Assembly (NCBI GenBank): GCA_900708905.1
Contig: CAADRB010000130.1
Span: forward strand, 34,704-98,703
Origin: Hymenolepis diminuta
Taxonomy: Eukaryota > Platyhelminthes > Cestoda > Cyclophyllidea > Hymenolepididae
Length of the DNA: 64,000 nucleotides
Direction: 5' to 3'
Under the pieces are notes generated by a model, which did no database searches, had not been told where the DNA came from, and saw nothing but the letters and a program-made list of their open reading frames with translations. A program made the position numbers and the translations under genes. Of this stretch, positions 19,701 through 30,850 are shown piece by piece; within the stretch, counting starts at the first letter, position 1, and each line of letters opens with the position of its first letter.

Positions 19701-20830
19701 AGTAAGATTAAAATTATTCATGAAGGCAATGCTTTACGATTAAATATTATTTATTTATTTATTCATTCATTTAAATTGATCAAGATTGAGAAATTAAGTG
19801 AACAATTGATAATTCTTGAAAGAGATTTACGCATTAGTGCAGCAGTAAATTAAAGAAACTCCCGAAAATTCCCACAGGTGAAGCTCTGAATAAGAAGCGG
19901 CATTGTTGGTTGACCCACAAGAATCCTAATTCCATCACTGAAGAACGTAATTGTTTTTTTCGCCATTTTTTGTTCTGCGGCTGAATGAACTCCCGACCAA
20001 GGGACGAATATGTCGGGAAGTGGTGACCATGATGCGAAGATCGGGTTCTGTTTTGGATTTCTTCATTCACCTTCGGCGTTGAAATTTACCGCTTTCTAAA
20101 TAGATACCTTCTTCACCTCTAATGTACAATACACATTTTCTTCTAGCTGAAAGCGCTGAGATATATGTATAACCCCGAAAAAACAGGACTCGTATTGATA
20201 CGAATAACATTTGTCGGAAGAGTAACATTAATGTAGTCAATCTATTCATTCCTTCACCACTCCACACTTCGCTCCACTCTCAACTAATCCATTGAATGAC
20301 TCAAACGCCAGAAGTTCTTCTCCAACCTCCAACAGTCCACATTGTAGTCATTCATTGGAGTATTCTATTTCTTCACTGCTCCGGGATCTCTCTCGTTCTT
20401 ACCAAATCTCGTATCCAGTGGCCTTAAATAACGGAAAGTAAATGAATTTGTTGAACTATCCAATTGGTTACTGATATAATGAATGACAGTTTTTTGCCTG
20501 TCAAATTTTTCTCCGTTTTTATATTTAAGGTCAAATACCCATTTGGTTCCTCTGCAATGAGAGGGACATTATTTGGTCCAATTCCACATATATTTAAACT
20601 GACCAGCTCCAATTAACAGACCTTTCATACCGGCACCGAACTCCAATGTCCATCTTTTTCCATTTATGAAAACCAGAATTGTCAACAATTGTGACTCATA
20701 TTTGGTGATTAATGATCTCAGTTATTCTTCGCCAGCTTTGACTACTTTGATATTGCATTTGATTCATACTCTACAATAGCACTGACTCGACCTGGAATCG
20801 AGAACTTGTCGAAATAAGGACTTCCTTAGT
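19700..20830 (-). pseudogene. family B unnamed gene, longest copy
   Basis: On the minus strand, in order: 'KRWTLEFGAGMKGLLIGAG' and 'QFKYMWNWTK' (about 20660-20570), the region 'YISNQLDSSTN' (about 20470), 'MWSGEGMNRLTTLMLL' (20267), 'FQLEENVYCTLEV' (about 20150-20110), then 'ILVGQPTMPLLIQSF' (about 19940). The copy at 32750-33360 shares 'GWTLEFGAGIKGLLIEAG' and 'FQLEENGYCILEV', and 49140-49200 has 'FHLEDNEDSTIEV'. A fixed frame with conservative changes identifies a former protein-coding gene with several exons. Stops interrupt it. No domain recognised. Confidence 0.5.
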
Positions 20831-20849
20831 GCCTGAAGCTGAGCACTTT

Positions 20850-21060
20850 TGATATTTTATTATGTTGAATCTAAAGTACACCAGTGCAGGAATTGCTCAG
20901 ATCCAGAAGAGGAAGTGCTCAATGCCAGCCTAATTATTACGAAAGACCAACGTCCCACTTTGAGCAAAATACGAATCATGATTCAAGTCCAGCATCTCCA
21001 CCTCGTCAAGGTTCTCTTCCCAGCCCACGTCAAAGACTCGGTCTTTTGAAGTAACTAGGA
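20850..21060 (-). pseudogene. short kelch-like exon I fragment
   Basis: Minus-strand 'VGWEENLDEVEMLDLN' (about 21040-20990) aligns with the kelch motif 'VGWGENMNEMEMLDV'. Only this blade turn remains. The plus-strand frame here is its shadow. Confidence 0.5.
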
Positions 21061-21084
21061 CTGGATATAGAAAAAAACTAAATT

Positions 21085-21170
21085 TGAATGAAAAAAAATT
21101 AATTCAACAATCAAAGATCTGATGATCTTCTGGATCAGGAATAAAAATGTACTGCCTTAATGACATCAAC
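21085..21170 (-). pseudogene. family O short conserved C-terminus
   Basis: Minus strand encodes 'FIPDPEDHQIFDC' followed by a stop. The plus-strand copy at 31195-31290 has 'LIPDPEEHQICDC' and a stop at the same place. Confidence 0.4.
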
Positions 21171-21199
21171 TATTTCATTGTTAATTTCTGATAAATCAC

Positions 21200-21363
21200 A
21201 TGCGGACTTACCTCAGTTATCTGGTGGGTAGTCGTGGAGTGATCAAATTCTGCAATTTCTGCCTAGGGAGCACCGATGAGGGTAAGCTAATCAATCCAGA
21301 CAGCTCTGACTCTGACATAAGCTTCGAGTTAGAGCCTGCATCCAAATCCTACAGCATCTCATC
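21200..21363 (+). pseudogene. family K acidic serine-rich frame
   Basis: 'STDEGKLINPDSSDSDISFE' then 'LEPASKS' aligns with 'SSDEGQPINRQTSDSETGSE' and 'LARSAKS' at 46545-46635. The nucleotide sequences differ substantially but the frame is kept. Acidic serine clusters resemble casein-kinase-2 target regions, which is only suggestive. It runs directly into a kelch-like 5' region at 21363. Confidence 0.4.
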
Positions 21364-23770
21364 AAACTTGCCAATGAGCGCAAACTTGAGTGATTTTGAG
21401 GTGATTTCGAGGTTAAAGTCATGATACTCGAAGCCACAATTTATACTATTGATTGACAGTGAATTCCCAGCTACTTGACGGTGCAGTGCCTCGTCGTTAA
21501 AACCCAATCACTTTGCAAGCTTTGTGTACATTTCAAACAGAATCGAAATTTAAAAATGAAGAGTTTGCATACCACAAATCACATGATTGTTGTTTGCAGA
21601 CCGAACGCAGCCTCATGAACAAACTTGAAATTATTAATACAGACACAATCTCGAGGAGCTTTTCGCACTTTCGTTCGGCGAGAACTCGTCGACATTTTCA
21701 TTAATGTGAATCACCAAAGTGTAGAAATTTAATCTCTCCCAATTTTACTAAGGAAGGTGAAGAGATAGGTGGACACCTCATTGTGCTTTCAGTCTCTTTC
21801 AAGGTTTTCGGGCAACATTTGAGAGGCAACAGCGTTGTCCACGTCCAATTGCCGAGGTTTCCTCATGAGTGAGCTGATGATAATTTGCTTAAATTTAGGC
21901 TTTTGGTAGAGTTTTTAATGCTGCTGTGCATTATGCATACGGAGGCATAGAAAATATGTCGCCGGAAGTCTCCCTTACTTTATATCTTCTGGCACACAAC
22001 CTCCGAAATAAAGCTCTCGTGGATGAGTGCACGAGGTTTTTGTGTGAAAGGTGAGTGGAGAATTGAAGGAGCCGAAAATGTTGTTTGAATAATTTTTGTG
22101 GAGGAGACAAATGGGAGTGAAGTCTGGTCAGTAGCCATCGCAACTCTGAACGAAGTTCTAATTGGGATGTGTGCATCTCTAGTGGCGATGAACTGGGAGA
22201 AGTTTAGGACATCTCGACTCTTCCATGTGATTGCGGAGATAGAAGGCATGATGAGCCCCATTGGATGTCCTCGGATGGCAGAGGTGTAAGTGACATCAAA
22301 AGTGGAGAGACTTTTATCTTTGGGAAAGGCATCGGCAGATGTCGGAGCACATAAAGCTCCCACTATTGCATTCAGAGAAATGGTCTCACTTCCAGAAATT
22401 CAAGATGCACCTGACATTATCACGGATCTCTTTGTGGAGGGTATAGACATTCCCGTATAACGGAGGTTTGTTTAGGTGGCTCTATAAACACCTGCTACAC
22501 TATCCTCAAATTTTTCCTTAAGCCACTTTATATCTACCATTTCTGTATGTAAACTTTACAGAAAAGTGCACCAGGAATGACACCGCTCACTGCGCCTCAG
22601 ACGATGAAGACACTGAATTGTGGTAGAACACAGAGATTTCAGAGAAGTACATGTGTAATCACCACGTGGTCGGTAAATGCAACTGAGTAGTTCATATTTC
22701 CACATTACATTAATGGAATATTGGGGGGAACATTTTATATAAGAATGTGGACAAAATGATGTCGCGTGATGATGCCTCCATTCCATTTTCACTTCATTCG
22801 CATGTTCGATCAGTTACAAGGGCATCGGTGGGTTTATTTGGAGAAGTTTGTAAAAGATACTTTGTCTATTTGTAGGATGTGGATGGCAGATGGACACAAG
22901 ACTGGAAAGAAACAACTGATCACTTCCTCCTCGATGCCTTCTACCACTGAAGCGAAGGACAATCTCCTGTGTATGTTATTTTCATTTTGCAACATTCAGT
23001 TGTATAGAAAACGCCACACAAATATGTATTCTCAACCTCGAATGTTCCTAAGTGGAGATTAAACACCAATTGCCTGTCAAAGGACATGTGAATGTTGTTG
23101 CATTTCAAAGTGTGTTACTCTCATTTTTTGCTTTTTATAAAATGAGAGAAATGCTGAGCGCTTTCATTCTTCAGTATCAGATAAATTGGTTTTTTCGGTG
23201 GTTGACGGAGTAAAAATGAACCTGGCTCAAGAAGAGTTGACCTGATAGATCTCTCGACAAGTCAAGTGTCATCCCTTCCGGACATGATAAACGCCAGGTG
23301 CTCCCCAGTTGGCCCAGGTACTGAAAACGAAATTTTCCTCTTTTCCTCTAGGAGGTTTTCGGACTCTACAGACTGTTTTTTGAATGGAGTTTACGAGGGT
23401 GCTTCAGGAAGGCAAGTTATATTTTAATTTTTATTTTCCGTTGGCCATTATATCACTTGGTGGTCTGAAGAGACTAAAAGAGTTGCTGCCTCCTTCTAGG
23501 TGGTCGCTTCTGCCACCCATGATTGAAGATAGATGGGATTGTGCTGCCGTCAATATTGCAGATTCTGACGTCTTGGTCATTGGTGGAATTGGAAGGAACA
23601 GATTGCCTCTCCGCTCCACAAAGTTGCTTACGCGGCGGTCTGGTGAAGCAAGCGGTGGAGGAGTTGAGAAGTGGCAATGGCTTCCCTACACTCCAATGAA
23701 TAAAGAACACGATGGTTATCCTCTTCCTATCAATTTCCAAGGGCGAGTCTATTTCATCACCTGATTATAA
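21363..23770 (+). pseudogene. kelch-like (family A), near full-length degenerate copy
   Basis: The most complete module order in the window: 5' leader ('gccaatgagcgcaaacttgag'), exon A (about 21617-21707), exon B (about 21745-21870), exon C (about 21910-22050), BACK exon D (about 22100-22465), exon E (22558), exon F (about 22750-22935), exon G (about 22990-23105), exon H (about 23180-23410) and exon I (about 23495-23760, 'PPMIEDRWDCAAVNIADSDV', 'WLPYTPMNKEHDG'). Defects: a deletion in exon A destroys 'RGMRVRRE', the intron 1 acceptor is lost, BACK is frameshifted after 'GCPRMAEV', and exon I stops at the fourth strand. Exons J-K follow only in inverted orientation (23830-24010). Confidence 0.8.
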
Positions 23771-23829
23771 TAAACAAAATCAAATAAAAATTAACTTGCA
23801 TTCCGTCATCAGCTTTGCGACAGAAACAA

Positions 23830-24010
23830 ATTTCCTTTTTCTCCATTTAGCAAGATGTCTCTGAGACAGGAGAAAGAGAGAAACTATGTAAAGACCACCA
23901 GATTGAAAGGAAAGAATAAGGACCTGCCTCCAACAAACTTACTTTCAGATCGCCATCCAGTTCAAAAGAATAAAGTCAGGCTTACAAAATCTGTACAAAT
24001 GAAGAGAGTT
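23830..24010 (-). pseudogene. kelch-like (family A) terminal exons J-K, inverted
   Basis: The minus strand reads 'LNWMAI'/'ELDGD'-type exon J end ('gaactggatggcgatctgaaagtaagt') followed by the intron 'ttggaggcaggtcc' and a remnant of exon K. It faces the preceding plus-strand copy, marking an inversion at about 23775-23830. Confidence 0.6.
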
Positions 24011-24019
24011 GGTTTCTTT

Positions 24020-24360
24020 TGTTATAGGGAAGTAATAAAATGATGAGTAATTGGTCATTCTTTGCCTTTTGTTCGGAAAAAGAACACATTTCAGGGAGCA
24101 ATTGCGGAAAGCAAATTCCTGGATACACTTCAAATGGACTCGAGCTTTTTTAATGTGAGAAAATGTAGGGTTTGGAATGAATTGATAGAAATGGGAATAG
24201 TCGTGGAATCCACGCACTCTAATTCAATACTTTTGCTCATTTCCGTGAGAGTACTTTGCAACTGATGTACTACCTTGTTCAGTTTACAATGGGATATTTA
24301 GGAGGATTGTCTTCGAGTAAGATCAACCTGTGTTGAATAATTCGACAAGCATTTCTTACC
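24020..24360 (-). pseudogene. family J unnamed conserved gene fragment
   Basis: Minus strand contains 'LLEDNPPKYPIVN' and 'ELECVDSTTIPISINSF', matching 5760-6115. A frameshift follows. Here it sits beside an inverted kelch terminal exon. Confidence 0.5.
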
Positions 24361-24414
24361 ATTTAACAATGACTCCCAGAAAATTGACCAATCAGGTCGG
24401 TGAGGTCCAACTGA

Positions 24415-24680
24415 TACACATTCGAACACTCAAGCTCGTCATTTTATCTGCTCATACACTTCAATCACGTCTTTTCTCCTCCCCTTCTCTCTTGCTCTGC
24501 TTTGTCTAACACAACTCTTCGTGCTCTCCTTTTAGAAACTCTTGTCTGTTCGGGTTTGCTGCCGCCAGTAGTCCTAGGTTCTGGTTCTGGTTCATTAGTT
24601 CCTACCATTTGGTGACCCCACAATTTGTACCTCCATAACTGGTGATCCTACAAATTTGAGAACTACTCGTGCATCATGAT
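24415..24680 (+). mobile_element. L2 LTR-like element with PBS-like site
   Basis: LTR-like body 24415-24609 (starts near 'gtccaactgatacac', ends 'cctaccatt') followed by TGGTGACCC at 24610-24618 and further degenerate 'ACTGGTGATCC' units. Copies: 7190-7288 (-), 28948-29015 (+), 39833-40040 (+). At about 200 bp without coding sequence this fits a TRIM-like or solo LTR. Taeniid tapeworms are known to carry TRIM elements; identity with them is untested. Confidence 0.6.
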
Positions 24681-24764
24681 TTACCCGTAACGAAATGTAG
24701 CTTTGCAAATGACCTTTAGATTCACTTCTTGTATGACCTCTTCTTTTGCTTACTTCCTTAATTA

Positions 24765-24910
24765 ACATTCGTGAAATTTTTCAACGTGAGAGGAGCTTGA
24801 CGTGAGTGTACAGAAGAGCGCTTCGATGATGGTTAATATTCGTAATATTTGCTGACAATTTCTTCCTGACCTCAGTATTTATTTTATCTGAATAAAATTG
24901 TCGTTGATGG
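24765..24910. repeat. repeat shared with 57840-57990
   Basis: 'cattcgtgaaatttttcaac' to 'ttcttcctgacctca' is shared with 57845-57955, same orientation. The minus-strand frame is open but not obviously conserved. Confidence 0.5.
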
Positions 24911-24985
24911 ATCTCGAAGTGCAGACATGCACGCTGATAGTTAACGCGCAAATTGCGACCAATTGGGGTAGATATTTTCACATGA

Positions 24986-25168
24986 ATGCAAGATCATTTG
25001 GTACTTAGCTCTCCTCATCTACTCTCCAGTCTGAGTGCCTGTTCCATACGGATGAATAGTGGACAGTTTAGAGGGAAATTCTTCCGGGAATGTAGAAATA
25101 TTAATGAAATGGTGGCTTTTAATAGCAAAAATGTGGATTTTTTCGAAAACCATACACATTGCCAATGA
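24986..25168 (+). pseudogene. family E unnamed conserved frame
   Basis: A 60-codon frame starting MQDHLVLSSPHLLSSL, inverted partner of 11948-12160. Shared residues include HL.L..PHLLS.L.ACS.R and QF..K.F. The C-terminal part (FRECRNINEMVAF) differs because the partner is frameshifted there; nucleotide similarity continues to about 25150. Confidence 0.4.
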
Positions 25169-25540
25169 TTCGACAAAACACTAATCGGTCACCTCTTTTC
25201 CATAAACCTACCGACGAACACTTTTTGATTCGCCTCAGTAGCAACATGTCATCTAAGCAAGTACGAAGGCATGGCTGGTCAGTCACCGAGTCACTGTCAA
25301 TGCTTTTTAAATACAAGACGTACATATCATACTCGTTGCATCTCCTGCAACGTGATTGGTTGGCTGGTGCCTGAATGAAATGGTGAATACCTTTACACTA
25401 ACTCACTGTGGAAGGTGTGCAAGTATTTACAAGGAACATGAACATAAATGTTGATGGTGTTTGAAAATGTTGTTGGGTATTTGCAAGGAGCCACTTCTAC
25501 AAAATGGACGAATAGGTTAGTGCGGGGTTCGTTAAACCTT
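25159..25540 (+). pseudogene. family M unnamed exon pair
   Basis: A 71-codon frame (25159-25374) includes 'SSKQVRRHGWSVTESLSMLF'. The 'WSVTESLSMLF' part aligns with 'FSVAESL' at 51370, and 25430-25530 ('cacttctacaaaatggacg') aligns with 51405-51490. The second partner ends at a donor-like 'gaaaaggttagt'. No family recognised. Confidence 0.35.
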
Positions 25541-25820
25541 TTTTAGATGCTTAATTCACTCAATTACATCAAGTTCCATTGGATAGAGAATTGGGAGTTT
25601 ATTAATAATTGTTCATATAATTAACCCAGTTGTTAAAATTTGCTAAATTGGGAGGTCGTTGACTGGCGGAATTTTGAAGTAAAGCTTACCATTAAGGAAA
25701 TTATGTGTAATTATTGAGTTCTGGGATTTGTGGCTATTTGGGGAGGCCAATCCGGTCAATTTAAGTCCGTTCTCACCAATTTCTACTCACAGGTGCTTCT
25801 GCCAAATCCTCCTATGCTGC
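25540..25820. other. unassigned AT-rich stretch
   Basis: No frame or repeat partner seen. Confidence 0.3.
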
Positions 25821-26045
25821 GGTTTCTATAATCTTCGTGATTCTAGTCCTTATTCAACTACCTCAGTGGATCGAAATTAACCCTTTTATTTGCAGAGGGA
25901 GTTTAAATTTGCATTTCAAAAGACTCTGGATTTGTTGGACAGGCAATTTCTGTATTCGGCAACGAAATAGGAGAATTGTGGAAAAATACATGGAGAAAAT
26001 GGATAAAACTCATTCATCTTGGCAGACAAGTACAGCTAATTTCTA
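25820..26045 (+). pseudogene. family N short terminal exon
   Basis: After a good acceptor (cccttttatttgcag) comes 'REFKFAFQKTLDLLDRQF', then a stop. The copy at 40610-40765 has the same acceptor and 'AKLKFAIERTMFK' then stop. Likely the last exon of an unknown gene. Confidence 0.35.
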
Positions 26046-26240
26046 GCAGAGTCGAACTTGAAATGATCAAACAGAAGAGTTGTGTTGACCGTGGTGTGTG
26101 AACAAATCCGGCTGAGGATTCGACTGCTCACGTTGAACCAACTCGAAGGCAATCCACCGAAATCTTCCACTGTAAACCCAACCACACGGTGTTTCATGTG
26201 TAATATATTCAAACGACAGAGCGACATCAGATTAAGATAA
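26045..26240 (-). pseudogene. family J-like fragment
   Basis: Minus-strand 'VGFTVEDFGGLPSSWFN' region weakly parallels the family J segment near 'VDLEDNPP'. Short and diverged. Confidence 0.3.
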
Positions 26241-26334
26241 ACAAAGGCCACATGGAATTGAATAGAAAATTCACAAACATTTATTTAAGTTTAGATTTGC
26301 TATCAGCATTCTGCAAAAGGCACTTGTTCGTGGA

Positions 26335-26475
26335 GTTGAGATGAATGTGTTAATTTCAGTAAGGAAGGAGAAAGATAGGAAGGAGGTAGAAGGCCACGAG
26401 ATGGAGAGAAGAGAATGTGGGATTGACTCCCACCAACTTATTTTCGGTCACTTTCCAATTCAATGGAGCACACCG
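26335..26475 (-). pseudogene. kelch-like (family A) exon J end, inverted
   Basis: Minus-strand 'ctccattgaattggaaagtgaccgaaaataagttgg' matches the exon J end and intron start ('SIELDGDPK|gtaagt'). The donor has changed to ataagt. Confidence 0.45.
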
Positions 26476-26479
26476 ACAA

Positions 26480-26670
26480 ACTCACCAAACAAATGAAACA
26501 AAAGTGAAGGGAAATTGATACTTTCTGTTAAAATAAAGCAGTGAAATCAGGAATCGAAGTGAATTAGCAAAATATTTCATGAAACATCAATGAAGCTGCC
26601 TTTTGTATGCCTCATATAGAAGGAAACGAAATTCGAGTGGGAATGAGCAAAGCAAAACCAGGTGCACCAT
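26480..26670. repeat. spacer repeat S1, copy 1
   Basis: 'aacaaatgaaacaaaagtg' to 'ggaaacgaaattcgag' is shared with 37725-37860 and 61025-61190. In all three it separates an inverted kelch end from other kelch modules. Confidence 0.6.
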
Positions 26671-26679
26671 ATTCTCTGC

Positions 26680-28470
26680 TTATTTCGATTAGCATTTTGA
26701 GGTGGAATTGTTCCTACTATACCTAGCAAATGGGTGCAAACTTGAACGATTTAGGATGATTTCATTTTTCATGAAATGTCTCGCCAATTCTCTTGCTTTG
26801 GAGCTTCCTTCGGGTCATCCGATACCAAGAAGCTATTGATTGACAGTGAATTCTCAGTTACTGGGTGGAGCAGTGCCCCGTCTCCAAAACCCAATCAATT
26901 TGCAAACTTTGTGTTTATTTAAAGCAGAATCGAGGTATAAAAATGGAGAGTTTGCATATCTGATGTGCCTCGCAGAGGGACGGAAGACTGCGAAGGAACT
27001 ACCAATCGCTTCCTCCTTGAAGTTTTCTTCCTCCACTGAAGAGAAAGGACAATCCACTGAGTATGGTGATTTTCGTGTCAGTTTGTCTAAATTTTGCATA
27101 AAATATCAAATTTTTTATCTTTTTCTTTTTATGTTAAGAAGTCAGGAAAGACTTGCAACATTTGATTGTTTTGGGAACGCCTTACAGGTACATATTCTCA
27201 ATCCCGATTGTTCTGAAGTGGAGATTCGCCGCCAATTGTTGGTCAGTGGAGACAGGAATGTCATTGCAATTCAAAGTGTGCTACTCTCATTTCTTGCGTT
27301 TTATAAAATAAGAGAAATGCTGAACGCTTTTATTCTCTGATATTAGACAAACTGGTTTTTATCGGTGAATGGCGAAGTGTAAACAATCCTGTCTCAAAAA
27401 GTGCTGACGTGATGGATATCTCAACAGGTCAAGTGTCATTTCTCCCGGATATGATAAAAGCCAGGCGCCTCCCAGCTGTCGTGGCAACTGAAAACCTAAT
27501 TTTCGCCTTTAGCGTTCAGATGTTTTCGGACTTTCCCGAGCGTTATTCGAATGCAGTTTGCGAGGTTGCTACAGGAAGGCGAGTTATATTTTTAATTTTT
27601 TCCGTTAGCCATTATGTCACTGGATAGTCTTAACAGCGAAGGAGTTGCTACTTCCTTCTAGATGGTCGCTTCTACCACCCATGATTGAGGAAAGATCGCT
27701 GTATGCTGCCGTAAGCATTCCACATTCTGGCGTCTTGGTCATTGGTGGAAAAGGAAGGAATGGATTACGTCTCCGCTCCACAGAATTGTTGACGAGGCGG
27801 TTTGGTGAAGTAGAAGGTGGTGGAGGTGAGAAGTGGCAATGGTTTTCTACACTCCAATGAATGACGAACACGATTGTTGTCCACTTGCTGTTTATCTCCA
27901 AGGCAGAGTCTACGTTGTTGGCTGGGGAGAAAAAATGAACGAGATGGAGATGCTGGACGTGGGAGGAATTCGTCAGTGGACCTCTTTGAATTCAATCGGT
28001 CTAAGCCAAGGTCATAAAATCTATTCTATGGCAGGAGTTGGCAATGAATTATTTGTGAAATGTTAGCAGATGAATTGAATTTTTATATTTTCCATCTCAA
28101 CCCATTAAATCATTATTCAAATTTTAATTGATATTTTCATTTTCAAGGTCAACTAAATCTGCATTTTTTATTCAGTATTTTAATAAATTAGGAAATTATC
28201 AACTCTCTTCACTTCTGCTTCTTTATAGTTCATGAATTTAATGATGATCGTGCTCTTTGCTCGGCTGAAGTGGATAGCGACCCAAAAGTAAGCTTGTTGG
28301 TGACAGGTCCTTGTTTTCTCCTTTCAATCTGGTGGTTTTTACATCTTTTCTCTTTCTCCTCTCTCCGCAACAGCTTGAAAAATGGAGAAAAAGGACATTT
28401 ATTCCTGACGGGGAGTTGATGACGGTTCATTTAAATAATGGAATCACCTATATGGACACAGTCACCACTT
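26680..28470 (+). pseudogene. kelch-like (family A), kelch propeller half nearly intact
   Basis: Exon A's leader (26830-26965) is fused to linker exon F' (26966-27065), skipping BTB and BACK. Exon G (about 27135-27285: 'SQERLATF', 'ILNPDCSEVEIRRQ') and exon H (about 27343-27570: 'VMDISTGQVSFLPDMI') are open. Exon I (about 27660-28065) has 'VLVIGGKGRN', 'LAVYLQGRVYVVGWGEKMNE', 'IYSMAGVGNELFVK' but a one-base loss after 'EKWQWF' shifts the frame. Exon J 28229-28287 ('ALCSAEVDSDPK') ends at gtaagc. Exon K (from about 28372) encodes 'KWRKRTF', 'LMTVHLNNGITYMD' and a stop near 28476. Only one clear lesion is seen in the propeller. The exon A-F' join is identical in position to 59915, so this deletion form was duplicated. 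Confidence 0.75.
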
Positions 28471-28479
28471 CTTCCTAAA

Positions 28480-28780
28480 CAAGGGCCTTTTGCAGAGTCG
28501 TGGTCTCCTGTTTGATTATAATAAATATCATCGCTTCTCTGTAGAATAATGCAACCGACTCTTTGATTCCCTAAGACAGTTACAAATACGACCCGACAAC
28601 ACCTCAATACAAAACCACCCAAACCACTATTTCAATACAAGACACATGTCGTCGTATCGATAGGTCGATGCATATAATGCGTCGTTTACAAGCCAAAATA
28701 TAAATAAACTCGTTTGAATCAAGCGGAATTTAAAGAAGCAGGAATTCGAAGGTGGAAAATAATATTCTCTTATACGTAAC
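28480..28780. other. unassigned stretch
   Basis: Continues the 3' flank of a kelch-like copy to about 28520, then sequence without a partner. No frame supported. Confidence 0.3.
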
Positions 28781-28935
28781 ACAAAGACTCTCAGATAACT
28801 GACCATCTGGTCGGTTGGGTCTAGGTAGGATCATTTGGTGAGATTAGTACGGAGGGAATTCTTTCGATGCGATATTCATCAATCAGGTTATTAGAGAGGA
28901 CACGACGCATAATCCATAGTCAGTGAGTGAGTTGG
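28780..28935 (-). repeat. family J flank
   Basis: 'atttggtgagattagta.ggaggg' and 'ggttattagagaggacacgacgc' are shared with 39245-39330. Confidence 0.5.
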
Positions 28936-28947
28936 TGCTAAAACGAA

Positions 28948-29015
28948 ACTGTCCAACTGACACACACTCGAACACTCACGCTCGTCATTTTATCTGCTCA
29001 TACCCTTCACCCATA
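28948..29015 (+). mobile_element. L2 LTR-like element, 5' fragment
   Basis: TGTCCAACTGACACACACTC followed by 'gctcgtcattttatctgc'. It is cut after 'cccttcaccca', about 65 bp into the element, and shows the clean TGTCC start. Confidence 0.55.
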
Positions 29016-29089
29016 TAAGGTAATAATCACAGATGGGGAAAATGGTTTTAAGTAGGATAATTGCATGAGGAATCGAAAGAGAATCAAGG

Positions 29090-29900
29090 AAACAGAGGGG
29101 ACCTTCTGGCTTGGTTCAGAGTTTGAAATATAAATTGAACATTTGATAAACTGGTCTCTAAGAGGCTCAAATATCTCCTTAGAGAAGTTTTGGTGGATGT
29201 ATATAGGTGGAGATTTGGGGCCGTCATCTCTTCAAATAAATGGCCACGTCACTAATGTAGTGAGCCATTTTATATGCCTTTGCTCTCCAGTGAAACTGAT
29301 TCCCATTCTAAGACAGGAGGTGTTCTCGATTAGAACTCGAGCCGAGAAATAAAATGGGAGAAACTGTTCATTTCTACCATTTCCCACAATGTTCTATCTC
29401 TAGGTGAGAGGCAGCCGACTACGGACGGTTGAGAACATTTCTCTAAGAATGATGCTAAGACTGGGCTGTAGGTGTTAAATGGGGGTTAAAATTCAAGCAA
29501 ATAATGTCTCCGTGATAAATCTTGACACACAAATTCATACTCAAAATTAAATCTGTATGCAAGTCTTTACGTAAAAGATGAGATATTGACAAAAGTGTTA
29601 TTGAAGTACCACTTACCAACAGTAGGTGCCTCTAAATCTGCACATCCAAAGAGTTGGAATGGAGAGAAAAAGGCGAAATTTGGGCATCACATGGTTGAAA
29701 GAACCACAACTGGAAGATGCGCGTGAAAGAGAAAGGATGTTTGCAAGCTCTCGAATCTATCGACTCTTTGCTAATGGAAGTGAGATGAGAAGTCACTGGC
29801 TTGTCGATCACCACATATCCGAAGATGATTTAGCACCTTGTAAAATGTCATGTCCAGTAGGTGGACGCCACAATATTTGTTGAAAGAGGGAATGGCACCG
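29090..29900 (+). pseudogene. family I unnamed gene, plus-strand copy
   Basis: In order: 'SLEKFWWMYIGGDLGPSSL' (about 29168-29235), 'HFICLCSPVKLIPIL' (to 29300), 'MGETVHFYHFPQCS' (29354), 'LKYHLPTVGASKSAHPKSWN' (about 29602-29665), and a 85-codon frame 29626-29883 with 'RMFASSRIYRLFANGSEMR' and 'HWLVDHHISEDD'. The last is shared with 59194-59496. Two overlapping frames are both open near 29630-29690, so an intron boundary or frameshift lies there. The order matches the minus-strand copies at 6.3 and 17.5 kb. No domain recognised. Confidence 0.5.
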
Positions 29901-29934
29901 AAATCATTTAAAACCTACCACACAGATTTTTTTA

Positions 29935-30250
29935 GGCAGAGCAGGAAGAGGTGAATAGCTTCCCTTTGAAATAGCAGTTGACCCGATAATTCCGGAGCTG
30001 AGATGAAGGGCAGCTGAATATTCTATACAATTTCAATGTTGAAGTGCATCTTGCTGAGAGTTCTTGAGACATGTCATGCATTTTCAATGAAGACATTTGA
30101 TTCAAATCGTTTCGAATGGCCTTGAAATATTTAATGTGGGATTGATAAGACACAGTCTACTTCAAAATGAATTCCCTTCAACGTGATTGACTGCTTACAA
30201 CAGAGAAGTATGAGCCACGGGTTACACCCTTCTGTAAATGCGTTGTTTTG
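29935..30250 (-). repeat. family I flank and start of another copy
   Basis: 29940-30150 is the reverse complement of 6130-6295. At 30185-30240, 'TEKYEPRVTPF' begins another family I segment on the plus strand and then stops. Confidence 0.5.
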
Positions 30251-30490
30251 GCTATAAAGCTTTGCCAGTCAGTGCGGAAGACTAATTTTCTAGAATGAAA
30301 ATGTTTTGACACTTAAAAGTTGCTTCCCACAATTGAAAATAATTTTTCCGCGGGTAAAAGTTACTAAAGGTAACACAAGGACCTCAACGCTTCTCTACTT
30401 TCTACTACTAAAATACGGAACTACACAGATAAAATAGCAGTAAACTGCCTATTCGCTTTTCCTCCCTGTGAACTGCATAGAAAAACGCAA
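30250..30490. other. unassigned stretch
   Basis: No partner or frame seen. Confidence 0.3.
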
Positions 30491-30850
30491 TCTTAAGTGA
30501 CAGAGCCATATCATTTTTCCTTTCCTTATTGACTACTTATTGACTTTATCCAGCTTTCCACATCCACTTCGATCCGAATTTCATGCACTCCACGTTAACC
30601 GAATTTTCCTCGTCGTACATCGCATCCACATTGAGTCGTATTCTGTCACTTGGACAGGATTTCTGTTGGCTGGATACAAAGCTGCCGCTTTCTCCTCTAC
30701 AGAAGCAAGCATAAACCTGAATCCGCCAAGGTTAAAGGGGTAGCACCGTTGTTGTCCCTTTTAGAAGATTTCAAAATGGAAGACAAGAGTGACATGAGGT
30801 ACGAATGAGTTGATTAAATCAACGATCTTGTCAATGGTAGGCGTTCACAA
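30490..30850 (+). pseudogene. family C unnamed conserved frame
   Basis: A 67-codon frame from 30540 contains 'PLRSEFHALHVNRIFL' and 'WTGFLLAGYKAAAFSS', aligning with 'SLRSVFHPRLHLNRISF' and 'WTSFQLTGHKAAALSS' on the minus strand at 40.3 kb. A third, frameshifted copy lies at 48229-48447 (-). Shared residues in a single frame on opposite strands suggest coding origin. Confidence 0.45.
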
